From contig CAKUKT010000187.1 in NCBI GenBank assembly GCA_934663655.1, positions 1 through 5,623 on the forward strand: a stretch of 5,623 nt of DNA, read 5' to 3'. Below are positions 1 to 5,438 of this stretch, in pieces. The number at the start of each line of letters is the position of its first letter. The stretch's first letter is position 1. Source of the DNA: an uncultured Victivallaceae bacterium (GTDB lineage Bacteria > Verrucomicrobiota > Lentisphaeria > Victivallales > Victivallaceae). A program made the translations under genes and the position numbers. The notes under the pieces were generated by a model. That model was not told the DNA's origin, did no database searches, and was given only the letters and a program-made list of their open reading frames with translations.

Positions 1-1484
1 CCGAGGCGCATCAGTCGGGAGATTTTCATCTTCACGACCTCTCCTGCGGTATCGTCGGGTATTGCGCCGGCTGGAGCCTGCGCGACCTGCTCACGCGGGG
101 ATTCCAGGGTCGCGGCGGCCGCGCGTCGGCGGCTCCGGCCAAACACTTCGACACGGCCCTCGGTCAGATCGTCAACTTCCTCTGTACGCTTCAGACGGAA
201 TGGGCCGGAGCGCAGGCGTTCAGTTCCTTTGACACCTTCCTGGCTCCGTTCGTGGCCCGGGATCAGCTCGACTACCGGGCGGTGAAGCAGGCGTTGCAGC
301 AGTTTGTCTTCGGGCTGAACATCGCCAGCCGCTGGGGGCAGACGCCGTTCACCAACCTCACTTTCGACTGGGTGGTGCCGGAAGATCTCCGCGACACCCC
401 GGTCATCATCGGCGGTGAACCCCAGGATGAGACCTACGGCATGTTCCAGAAGGAGATGGACATGATCAACCGGGGGTTCCTCGAGGTGATGAGCGAAGGT
501 GACCGCGACGGCAGAATTTTCACCTTCCCGATTCCGACTTACAATATTACGAAGGACTTCAACTGGACGAGCGAAAACGCGCGGTTGCTCTTCTCCGTGA
601 CCGGCAAGTACGGGCTGCCCTATTTCCAGAATTTCATCAACAGCGATCTCAAGCCCGGGGACGTTCGGAGCATGTGCTGCCGTCTGCAGATGGATATCCG
701 CGAACTGCGCAACAAAACCGGCGGTCTTTTCGGCGCCGGCGAACAGACCGGTTCGATTGGAGTGGTTACGATCAACATGCCGCGGCTCGGCTATCTCTCC
801 AAGAGTGAGAGCGAGTTCTTCAACCGCCTCGACCGCCTGATGCGCCTGGCGATGGAGTCGCTGGAAATCAAACGCAAGGTGGTGCAGAAATATCTCGACG
901 GTGATCTGCTGCCCTATACCAAGACCTACCTGCCGACGCTGGAACACCACTTCAGCACGATCGGCCTGGTCGGTATGAATGAGGCCTGCCTGAACTTCCT
1001 CGGTTGTTCGATCTGCGACAAGGAGGGGGCGGATTTCGCCCGGAAGGTGCTGGTGCACATGGCCGACAAGATCCGGGATTTCCAGGAGGAGAGCGGCCAC
1101 ATTTACAATCTTGAGGCGACTCCGGCCGAAGGCACCAGCTTCCGGCTGGCGCGTATCGACCGCAAGCACTATCCGGAAATCATCTGTGCCGGCGGGGACA
1201 CGCCCTACTACACCAATTCGACGCAGCTTCCGGTCGGTTACACCGCGGATCTCTTCGAGGCGCTCGACCTGCAGGAACCGCTGCAGCGGCTTTATACCGG
1301 CGGGACGGTGTTCCACAGCTTCCTCGGCGAGCGGATCGATGATGCTGATCTGGTGGCGTCGCTGGTGAAGAAGATCGCGACCAATTACCATATACCGTAT
1401 TTCACGCTGACGCCTTCATTCAGCATCTGTCCGGTGCATGGTTATATTCCGGGCGAACACAGTGAGTGTCCGCTGGAGGTGTAA
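1..1484 (+). CDS. nrdD: Anaerobic ribonucleoside-triphosphate reductase large subunit (class III), 5'-truncated by the window, lacking the glycyl radical domain
   Basis: This cytosolic enzyme reduces ribonucleoside triphosphates to deoxyribonucleotides without oxygen. The frame is open from base 3 and gives 493 residues. The N-terminus, with any ATP-cone domain, lies outside the window. Visible family motifs, numbered from base 3: GDFHLHDL (6-13) followed by YCAGW, whose Cys21 matches the barrel cysteine; NITKDFNW; a CCRL finger-loop motif at 675-686 with the probable thiyl cysteine; the GGLFGAG and NMPRLGY segments. The C-terminus reads SICPVHGY...GEHSECPLEV and stops. In usual NrdD proteins this CPxHG...CP segment runs directly into CG...RVxGY, which is missing here and is encoded by the small gene 80 bases downstream. 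The long GTG-started frame at 252 is only an internal part of this gene. Family assignment is very secure. The truncated C-terminus is read directly from the TAA at 1482-1484. Confidence 0.96.
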   Translation, partial: EAHQSGDFHLHDLSCGIVGYCAGWSLRDLLTRGFQGRGGRASAAPAKHFDTALGQIVNFLCTLQTEWAGAQAFSSFDTFLAPFVARDQLDYRAVKQALQQFVFGLNIASRWGQTPFTNLTFDWVVPEDLRDTPVIIGGEPQDETYGMFQKEMDMINRGFLEVMSEGDRDGRIFTFPIPTYNITKDFNWTSENARLLFSVTGKYGLPYFQNFINSDLKPGDVRSMCCRLQMDIRELRNKTGGLFGAGEQTGSIGVVTINMPRLGYLSKSESEFFNRLDRLMRLAMESLEIKRKVVQKYLDGDLLPYTKTYLPTLEHHFSTIGLVGMNEACLNFLGCSICDKEGADFARKVLVHMADKIRDFQEESGHIYNLEATPAEGTSFRLARIDRKHYPEIICAGGDTPYYTNSTQLPVGYTADLFEALDLQEPLQRLYTGGTVFHSFLGERIDDADLVASLVKKIATNYHIPYFTLTPSFSICPVHGYIPGEHSECPLEV

Positions 1485-1498
1485 AATTTAAATCGACA

Positions 1499-1545
1499 GC
1501 GCAGCCGGAACGGGTTCGGCTCGCGCTTATAATAATCATTTTTTT
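1499..1545 (+). promoter_or_regulatory. Stem-loop, TATAAT and T-run in the gap between nrdD and the small radical gene
   Basis: An imperfect hairpin pairs GCGC-AGCCG (1499-1507) with CGGCT-c-GCGC (1517-1526), with a 9-base loop and one bulged C. An AT-rich stretch follows, ending in seven Ts (1539-1545). The T-run starts 12 bases after the stem, too far for a textbook intrinsic terminator, so it may be a weak attenuator or an mRNA processing or stability element. A perfect TATAAT lies at 1528-1533, but no convincing -35 box sits 16-18 bases upstream. Either reading could give the small gene an expression level different from nrdD. Confidence 0.35.
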
Positions 1546-1550
1546 AGCCA

Positions 1551-1556
1551 GGGAGG
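1551..1556 (+). promoter_or_regulatory. Ribosome binding site of the small glycyl radical gene
   Basis: GGGAGG lies 8 bases before the ATG at 1565. It decides the start: the frame is open further upstream (a possible ATG at 1466 overlaps the end of nrdD), but only the ATG at 1565 has this site, and the glycyl radical homology begins there. An independent ribosome binding site argues that the split is a stable gene arrangement and not a sequencing error. Confidence 0.8.
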
Positions 1557-1564
1557 AATCAATC

Positions 1565-1702
1565 ATGGCCAAGTGTGGAGAAAAAACCGAGGTTTACAGC
1601 CGCGTTTGTGGATATTTCCGTCCGGTTTCCAACTGGAACAAGGGCAAGAAAGAGGAATTCAAGGATCGCAAGACCTTCGATGTCTGCGGCTGCGGCAAGT
1701 AA
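1565..1702 (+). CDS. nrdD: Stand-alone glycyl radical domain of anaerobic ribonucleotide reductase (45 aa)
   Basis: This protein consists only of the C-terminal glycyl radical segment normally fused to NrdD. It reads KCGEKTEVYS, then RVCGYFRPV (residues 13-21), WNKGK (24-28) and EFKDRKTF (31-38). Gly16 in RVCGY is the expected radical site, to be activated by NrdG. It would insert its loop into the NrdD barrel next to the thiyl cysteine. Cys4, in KCGEK, takes the place of the second cysteine of the CPxC zinc motif whose first half ends the large subunit. The tail DVCGCGK adds Cys41 and Cys43, possible extra metal or redox ligands. The gene lies 80 bases after nrdD, same strand, with its own ribosome binding site. 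The nearest conceptual parallel is GrcA (YfiD), the separate glycyl radical protein that repairs pyruvate formate-lyase. I think short proteins labelled as anaerobic reductase exist in databases but cannot verify that here. Domain identity is secure; working as a separate subunit is inferred. Confidence 0.9.
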   Translation: MAKCGEKTEVYSRVCGYFRPVSNWNKGKKEEFKDRKTFDVCGCGK

Positions 1703-1787
1703 GTAAACGCCGGGTCGTCCGCGTTCACGGGAACCGGAGCAAGGTTTCCCGGATGTCGGAGAAGTACGGTGAACGGCCCATTTGCGG

Positions 1788-1825
1788 CCGGCGGCGCCAG
1801 GAGGCGTACTGCCACCTGCCGCCGG
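1788..1825 (+). repeat. Compound inverted repeat (strong hairpin)
   Basis: CCGGCGGC (1788-1795) is the exact reverse complement of GCCGCCGG (1818-1825). Within it AGG (1799-1801) pairs with CCT (1815-1817), and GGC (1803-1805) with GCC (1811-1813). These are separated by one A-A mismatch and capped by the loop GTACT. A three-base bulge (GCC) sits on the 5' side. The hairpin ends four bases before the terminator stem, so the two could stack on the same transcript. Confidence 0.7.
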
Positions 1826-1829
1826 AGCG

Positions 1830-1863
1830 AAAAAAGAGGGATGGAAAACGATCCCTCTTTTTT
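1830..1863 (+). terminator. Intrinsic terminator after the nrdD genes, potentially bidirectional
   Basis: A perfect 13-bp stem pairs AAAAAAGAGGGAT (1830-1842) with ATCCCTCTTTTTT (1851-1863) around the loop GGAAAACG. The 3' arm ends in six Ts, and the A-run on the 5' side makes it work in either direction. Only seven pairs make up the mixed core GAGGGAT, so efficiency may be partial. It lies between the small radical gene and nrdG, so nrdG is expressed either by read-through or from its own start within 1864-1917. Confidence 0.85.
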
Positions 1864-1878
1864 ATCGGCCGCACACTT

Positions 1879-1903
1879 CGTCGGCGGGATCTTTACGCCG
1901 ACG
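1879..1903 (+). promoter_or_regulatory. Hairpin in the nrdG leader
   Basis: CGTCGGCG (1879-1886) is the exact reverse complement of CGCCGACG (1896-1903), with a 9-base loop GGATCTTTA. It ends 14 bases before the nrdG ribosome binding site and has no T-run, so it is not a terminator. It could affect translation of nrdG or be a protein-binding dyad. No clear promoter boxes are visible around it. Confidence 0.45.
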
Positions 1904-1917
1904 CCGCGACGACCCGC

Positions 1918-1925
1918 AGGAGGGG
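1918..1925 (+). promoter_or_regulatory. Ribosome binding site of nrdG
   Basis: AGGAGGGG contains a consensus AGGAGG 7 bases before the ATG at 1931. It fixes the start of nrdG there and rules out the GTG at 1769, which would place the terminator inside the coding sequence. Confidence 0.85.
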
Positions 1926-1930
1926 TGAAA

Positions 1931-2653
1931 ATGAATCTCAGAGGAATGGAAAAATTCACGCTGGTGGATTACCCCGGAAAAATCGCCTGCATTGTTTTCA
2001 CCGGCGGCTGTAACCTGCGTTGCCCGTTCTGTCACAACCCGGTACTGGTGTTTGAACCCGAAAGTCAGCCTCCGGTGACGGAGACGGAGTTTTTCAACTA
2101 CCTTTCGAAACGGCAGGGACTGATCGAAGGCGCGGTGATCTCCGGCGGAGAACCGCTGCTGCAGTCCGACATCGTTGATTTCATCCGGCGGATCCGGGAG
2201 ATGGGATTCGCGGTAAAGCTTGATACCAACGGAACGCTGCCCGAACGCCTTTACGAGGTGATCACCGATTGCGGCGTGGATGCGCTGGGAATTGATTACA
2301 AGACTCCGGCTTCGCGTTACGGCGAGTTGAGCGGGAACGGAGCTTCCGACATTGCCGAACGGGTGCATCGCAGCATCACCATGGCACTGGCTTCCGGAGC
2401 GGAACTGGATGTCCGCACGACGGTGCACCGGCGGTTGCTCTCGGCCGCTGACCTCGCAAAGATGGGGGAGGAACTCCGTGAACTCGGCGTAAAAGAGTGG
2501 ACGCTGCAGCAGTATCATCCGGTGGAGGTGATCGACGATACACTTTCAAACGAACCGACCTACAGCGATCGGGAGTTGTCGGTGCTGGCCCGGGGACTTC
2601 GGGGCGCAATGCGGGTGCGGGTGCGCGGTATTTACGGACGGGAACTCGACTGA
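1931..2653 (+). CDS. nrdG: Anaerobic ribonucleotide reductase activating protein (radical SAM activase)
   Basis: This 240-residue cytosolic enzyme uses a [4Fe-4S] cluster and S-adenosylmethionine to create the glycyl radical on the reductase. Here the target would be Gly16 of the small protein just upstream. The N-terminus MEKFTLVDYPGKIACIVFTG (6-25) is typical of the NrdG group also called NrdG2. The radical SAM cluster motif is Cys27-x3-Cys31-x2-Cys34 in GGCNLRCPFCHNP. GGEPLL (72-77) is the SAM-binding loop, and LDTNG (97-101) and DYK (122-124) are further conserved strands of the partial barrel. The length fits this group; classical E. coli NrdG is shorter (about 150 residues). It follows the nrdD genes on the same strand but is separated by 228 bases containing a terminator. 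The GTG at 1769 is an inferior start. Function is secure from motifs and context; the activated substrate is inferred from adjacency. Confidence 0.94.
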   Translation: MNLRGMEKFTLVDYPGKIACIVFTGGCNLRCPFCHNPVLVFEPESQPPVTETEFFNYLSKRQGLIEGAVISGGEPLLQSDIVDFIRRIREMGFAVKLDTNGTLPERLYEVITDCGVDALGIDYKTPASRYGELSGNGASDIAERVHRSITMALASGAELDVRTTVHRRLLSAADLAKMGEELRELGVKEWTLQQYHPVEVIDDTLSNEPTYSDRELSVLARGLRGAMRVRVRGIYGRELD

Positions 2654-2677
2654 AATCCGGTTCGCATCACGAATAAG

Positions 2678-2717
2678 TCCGGCGGCGGCATTTTCATCCA
2701 GGGGTGCCGCCGCCGGA
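2678..2717. terminator. Perfect GC-rich inverted repeat between convergent genes
   Basis: TCCGGCGGCGGCA (2678-2690) and TGCCGCCGCCGGA (2705-2717) are exact reverse complements, 13 bp, with a 14-base loop. It lies 24 bases after the nrdG stop and 9 bases beyond the stop of the opposing minus-strand frame, the classic position for a shared terminator. The plus-strand sequence after it (TCTGTCTTGT) is only moderately T-rich and the minus-strand side has no clean T-run, so termination may depend on the very stable stem or on other factors. Confidence 0.7.
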
Positions 2718-2726
2718 TCTGTCTTG

Positions 2727-3692
2727 TCACGGAATGGAGATCTCATTGCCGTCAAGATAGTACGAGAGCAAAGAAATTCCCACCTCCGCCAGCAGCGGTT
2801 TCAGTTCCTGCCGGGTCTGGAACACTTCGCTGCCGTCGATTTCGAAACGGAGCTGATCGGCGGTGAGAATTATGACGTAGCGATGAAAAACGGTCGTATC
2901 CAGTTCGTATTCGAAACCGCTGTTCATCAGCCGCACTCGTCCGGGACGAAGTGAAACCGTTTCGTAATGAAGACCGTCCGCGCCACGAGCACAGACCGCG
3001 AGATCATCATCAGAATCAATGACCCGGCATTCGAAGTCGAACACCCGGGCACTGCCTCTTTCGTTGTAGGCGATCGCCACATTGGCGATGTCGCGCTCAT
3101 GATTGCCGGTGTCGCGGATCAGCAGACCTTCCGGAGTGATGGTTTCGGCATCCGGAGCGTCGGAGGCGAACCAGCGGTAGATGTGACGCCGGAATTTCCC
3201 CGATTCGAACAACGGCGCGAACAATCCGGATGAGGAACCGGCGGTGGTGGTGACGATAAGGTCGTTCACGCCTGGTTTCAGTGCGCCGTCGGGAATTTCA
3301 AAGCTCTCGTAACTTGCACCGACGCCGGTACGAAGCCAGCGTTTACCGTTGCTGGAGATCTCGACGGTACCCGGATCTCCACCACTCCTCCGGATGAATC
3401 CCCGCACCAGCGGCGGTTCCGGTTTGTCCGCAGCTTCCGGATCATCGCCGATTTCAAGTTTGAAATTTGAGATGATTCCGGGAGAGACGTAAAGCGGAGT
3501 GGTCGGCGTAAGCATGGTTTTGCGCAGGTGGGTTTCGCCGCTGGCAAGGTGCGCATTGACCCCTTCCCAGAGAAGATCCGTTACAAAATAACGTTTGTCA
3601 AGTCGCCGGATGGATTCCGGATCCCGGTGGATCACATTTAAAATTTCACTTGGGCAGGTGAGGTCACTGCAGATTACGCCGGATGCGCCGCA
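2727..3692 (-). pseudogene. 3' piece of a broken secreted glycosyl hydrolase 10-like gene (end of barrel plus beta-rich C-terminal domains)
   Basis: The frame is open from 3692 to the TGA at 2727-2729. The first possible start is a GTG at 3635 (302 residues), which has no ribosome binding site before it. Numbered from that GTG, residues 4-17 (RDPESIRRLDKRYF) resemble the linker that follows the barrel in Planctomycetota/Lentisphaerota GH10-like proteins, where a 'DP..L..LDK.YF' stretch ends the catalytic domain. Next comes a beta-rich region with LTPTTPLYVSPG, LEIGDDPE and LKPGVNDLIVTTTAG, like the accessory domain of those proteins. The last ~110 residues (FDFECRVIDSDDDL, FHRYVIILTADQLRFEIDG) look like a laminin-G/concanavalin-type jelly roll. 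No signal peptide is present, so it could not be exported alone. I read it as the out-of-frame remainder of the gene starting at 4380. Family assignment is from memory of the motifs; moderate confidence. Confidence 0.65.
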
Positions 3693-4380
3693 TCAAATCG
3701 GTGAATTGTTCCCGTTGTTCGGGAGAGGCGGGGACCCTCATGGACACTTCACGGAACAGCGGCAAATAACGTGAGAAGTCAAAATCAAGACCGTCGACAT
3801 CATATTTGTCCAGAACATCACAGACGATGGCGAAGTGCTGATCCCTGACCTTCGCATTGCCGTAATCCATTGCGGTCCAGAAGCCGTACAGGGTGGTTTT
3901 ATTTTCCATGGAGTCGGCGAACAACACATCCCGGTTTGCCTTTTTCCAGCTGCTCATCCGGGGTTTTGCCTCGGTGTGACGCCAGTCGTGAACATCGTTC
4001 ATCCGGAATGAGCAGAACACCTCCTGTCCATTGGCGTGGGCGAAATCGATCAGCCATTGGAATACATCGACGGTTTTCAAATAAGCGCTGGTTTCACCGT
4101 GCGGTAAAGCCACCACCTGCTGAAAACCGGCATGACCGACACAGTACATGATTGTGTCGACCAGCCCGACGGTGAAATCGGTTCTCCGCGCCAGAAATTC
4201 CTCCCGGGTGAAATTTCCCCGGGAGTCGGCGGCGTCATTATTGAAAAGCACCCGTCGCGGTCTGGCGGCTTTTTCCCGGCGCAGCTGCCGATATTCTCCG
4301 GGAGAGATTTCCGCCGAAGTGGCGGATGTAATGGCGATCACAGAGATCAGTGAGATGATAATAAAGCTTTTACACCCCAT
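3664..4380 (-). pseudogene. 5' piece of the same gene: signal peptide and first half of a glycosyl hydrolase 10-like barrel
   Basis: This frame encodes 238 residues from the ATG at 4380, which has GGAG six bases upstream. An in-frame ATG at 4392 overlaps that site and is less likely. Residues 1-23 form a signal peptide: short N-region with Lys4, hydrophobic FIIISLISVIAI, cleavage probably after ATSA. The mature part has RVLFNND (43-49), TIMYCVG, an EVFCSFRMNDVHDW segment and DVDGLDFDFSRY (194-205), the beta-strand motif typical of the bacterial GH10-like barrel. Known relatives continue after MRRIRRN with the second barrel half, including the usual catalytic face. Here the frame stops at LMRRIRRNLQ. 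After a 28-base gap the next frame resumes beyond the barrel, so roughly 100-150 residues seem to be missing. It is probably non-functional; a short secreted remnant could still be made. Polysaccharide or glycoside substrate unknown. Confidence 0.65.
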
Positions 4381-4484
4381 GATGTACTCCATTGGTTCCG
4401 GGTTTTCAACAAGTTGGTCTCTGATTTTAAGATATGATTATTTCAACGACTTGCAATTTCAGTGATCAGGATTATTTTACAATT
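4381..4484. promoter_or_regulatory. Divergent promoter region between the broken hydrolase gene and the AraC-type regulator
   Basis: These 104 bases are clearly AT-richer than the flanking genes and separate two divergent starts (4380 minus, 4485 plus). On the minus strand TTGCAA (4456-4451), a 16-base spacer and TATCTT form a plausible promoter for the hydrolase gene. On the plus strand TATGAT (4433-4438) is a possible -10 for the regulator, with no good -35. TTGCAA (4451-4456) with TATTTT (4473-4478) is an alternative that would give an almost leaderless message. All boxes are imperfect, so their exact choice is uncertain. Confidence 0.45.
4404..4454 (+). repeat. Pair of 14-bp direct repeats, candidate operator half-sites
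   Basis: TTTCAACAAGTTGG (4404-4417) and TTTCAACGACTTGC (4441-4454) agree at 11 of 14 positions and in orientation. Their starts are 37 bases apart, about three and a half helical turns. Each also has weak CAA...TTG dyad symmetry. AraC-family proteins commonly bind direct repeats near the genes they control, so these are natural candidates for sites of the adjacent regulator. The match could be chance in AT-rich DNA. Confidence 0.4.
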
Positions 4485-5438
4485 ATGGTGAAAAAACAAC
4501 AAAATAAACTGGTGACTTTTCTTTTGCCCGAGTTCTCGCCGTCCGGGGCGTCGGAACAGGAGGTGTACGCGCTGGCGGAGAATGTTCTGGCTCAGCTGGC
4601 GGAAAGGCTGCAAGGTCAGGAGTTGCACTTCATCAATGCCGACGAGAGTGGGCGCTGGTCGAGCATGCGCGAAGCCAATGTTCACAATCTGCAGAATGTG
4701 ATTTTTTTCCAACTGCAGGGCGGGTGTCAGTTTGTGATGCCGGAACGGGTGATCGAACTTTATCCTGGAGACGTGCTGATCGTGCCGAGCGGAGTTCCCC
4801 GATATGAAAAGAGCAACAATTTTGGGGCAAAGAACTTTCTCAATCTGGTATTCTCCGAAAAATGCGGAGTAAATGCCGCACTGCACTTCGGACATGACGA
4901 GGCACCGCGCAAACGTCGATGTCCCCGCGGGACCTGCGCGTATGCATTCCGCAATACCGAAGTATATCATTATATCACCATGGCGCTGGGTGAATGCAAC
5001 GCGGCCAGTGATCCGGAGGGAACGATTGCCAATTCTCTGCTCAGCGGATTGGTTGCAAAGATGCGGCGTGATCTGTCCGGAGCAGTCTGCATCAAGGTTG
5101 GTGATGGAGAGAATACCGATCCAATGGTGCACCCATTCGCACGCCGGGCGATGAGGATCATAATGGAAGATACCCCGAATAAATTTCCGAAATGCGAAGA
5201 GTTGGCGACCCGTATCGGCTGTACGGAAAACTATCTTTCGACATTGTTTCTCCGCTCGTATGGCTACACTGTGAAACGTTTTGTTGACAAACTTCGCTTT
5301 GATTATGCGCTGAATCTGCTGAAGGGCGGATCGCACAGTGTGGGGGAGGTGGCAGAATTATGCGGATTTCTTGATTCGAGCTATTTTGCTCGGGAATTTA
5401 AACGGCGATTTCAGGTTCCACCTTCGGCGATCAGGTAG
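4485..5438 (+). CDS. AraC-family transcriptional regulator with N-terminal cupin-like sensing domain
   Basis: A 317-residue cytosolic DNA-binding protein, probably sensing a sugar or sugar derivative. The N-terminal half has a cupin-like signature, YPGDVLIVPSGVPRY (93-107), matching the 'PGD..L.PPG.PH' strand of AraC sensor domains. The C-terminal ~100 residues are a complete AraC DNA-binding domain. Its first helix-turn-helix is CEELATRIGCTENYLSTLF (237-255). The second is VGEVAELCGFLDSSYFAREF (286-305), and the protein ends in the family-typical PPSAIR. I chose the ATG at 4485; an in-frame ATG at 4434 would add 17 residues but would overlap a possible -10 box. Neither has a strong ribosome binding site (CAGG at 4467-4470 is distant). 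It is divergent from the broken hydrolase gene, the usual layout for a local activator. The ligand cannot be read from sequence. The family call is secure and the gene looks intact. Confidence 0.9.
   Translation: MVKKQQNKLVTFLLPEFSPSGASEQEVYALAENVLAQLAERLQGQELHFINADESGRWSSMREANVHNLQNVIFFQLQGGCQFVMPERVIELYPGDVLIVPSGVPRYEKSNNFGAKNFLNLVFSEKCGVNAALHFGHDEAPRKRRCPRGTCAYAFRNTEVYHYITMALGECNAASDPEGTIANSLLSGLVAKMRRDLSGAVCIKVGDGENTDPMVHPFARRAMRIIMEDTPNKFPKCEELATRIGCTENYLSTLFLRSYGYTVKRFVDKLRFDYALNLLKGGSHSVGEVAELCGFLDSSYFAREFKRRFQVPPSAIR

Larger units (their letters stand above)
1712..1863 (+). ncRNA. Candidate structured RNA (3' UTR element or nrdG leader) ending in the terminator
   Basis: The stretch between the small radical gene and nrdG is unusually rich in complementary segments. 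CGTTCAC (1722-1728) matches GTGAACG (1769-1775) as an outer stem. Inside it CGGGAACC (1728-1735) pairs with GGTTTCCCG (1743-1751, one bulged T) around a 7-base loop. A second compound hairpin occupies 1788-1825 and a terminator 1830-1863. This could be a 3' UTR that stabilises the nrdD transcript, a small RNA made from it, or a cis-acting switch with a terminator platform in front of nrdG. I looked for the hallmark boxes of cobalamin, FMN, TPP and SRP RNAs and did not find a convincing match. Seen: the pairings. Inferred: any function. Confidence 0.3.

Noticed and set aside
1466..1564. Longer version of the small radical protein starting at the ATG at 1466
   Set aside because: That start overlaps the nrdD end without a ribosome binding site, and the added residues (through the hairpin and T-run) show no family resemblance.
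1473..1570. Intron, intein or ribosome bypassing joining nrdD to the radical domain
   Set aside because: Removing about 95 bases would restore a CPxCG-like motif, but the gap is too small for a group I or II intron or an intein. The separate ribosome binding site and ATG explain the layout more simply. Bypassing is not strictly excluded.
1703..1863. Cobalamin riboswitch or SRP RNA between the small gene and nrdG
   Set aside because: Fragments such as GGGAAcc and GCCAC are reminiscent, but the ordered B12-box and core elements, or the SRP GGAA/AGCAGC loop, are not present in the right arrangement.
1769..1930. N-terminal extension of nrdG from the GTG at 1769
   Set aside because: It would translate through two strong hairpins including an intrinsic terminator, while the ATG at 1931 has a consensus ribosome binding site and is where family homology begins.
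1573..2013. Arg-rich plus-strand frame overlapping the small gene and the start of nrdG
   Set aside because: It overlaps two real genes in another frame, runs through the terminator and has a composition typical of shadow frames in GC-rich DNA.
1862..2518. Long minus-strand frame opposite nrdG
   Set aside because: The sense strand encodes all radical SAM motifs; the antisense product has biased composition and no family signature.
3636..3695. Programmed frameshift joining the two hydrolase pieces
   Set aside because: No slippery heptamer is evident at the junction, and shifting frame would still leave the second half of the barrel missing, so a deletion fits better.
4443..5336. Long minus-strand frame opposite the AraC-type regulator
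   Set aside because: Its translation has no recognisable motif, and the plus-strand frame carries a complete AraC domain, so it is an antisense shadow.
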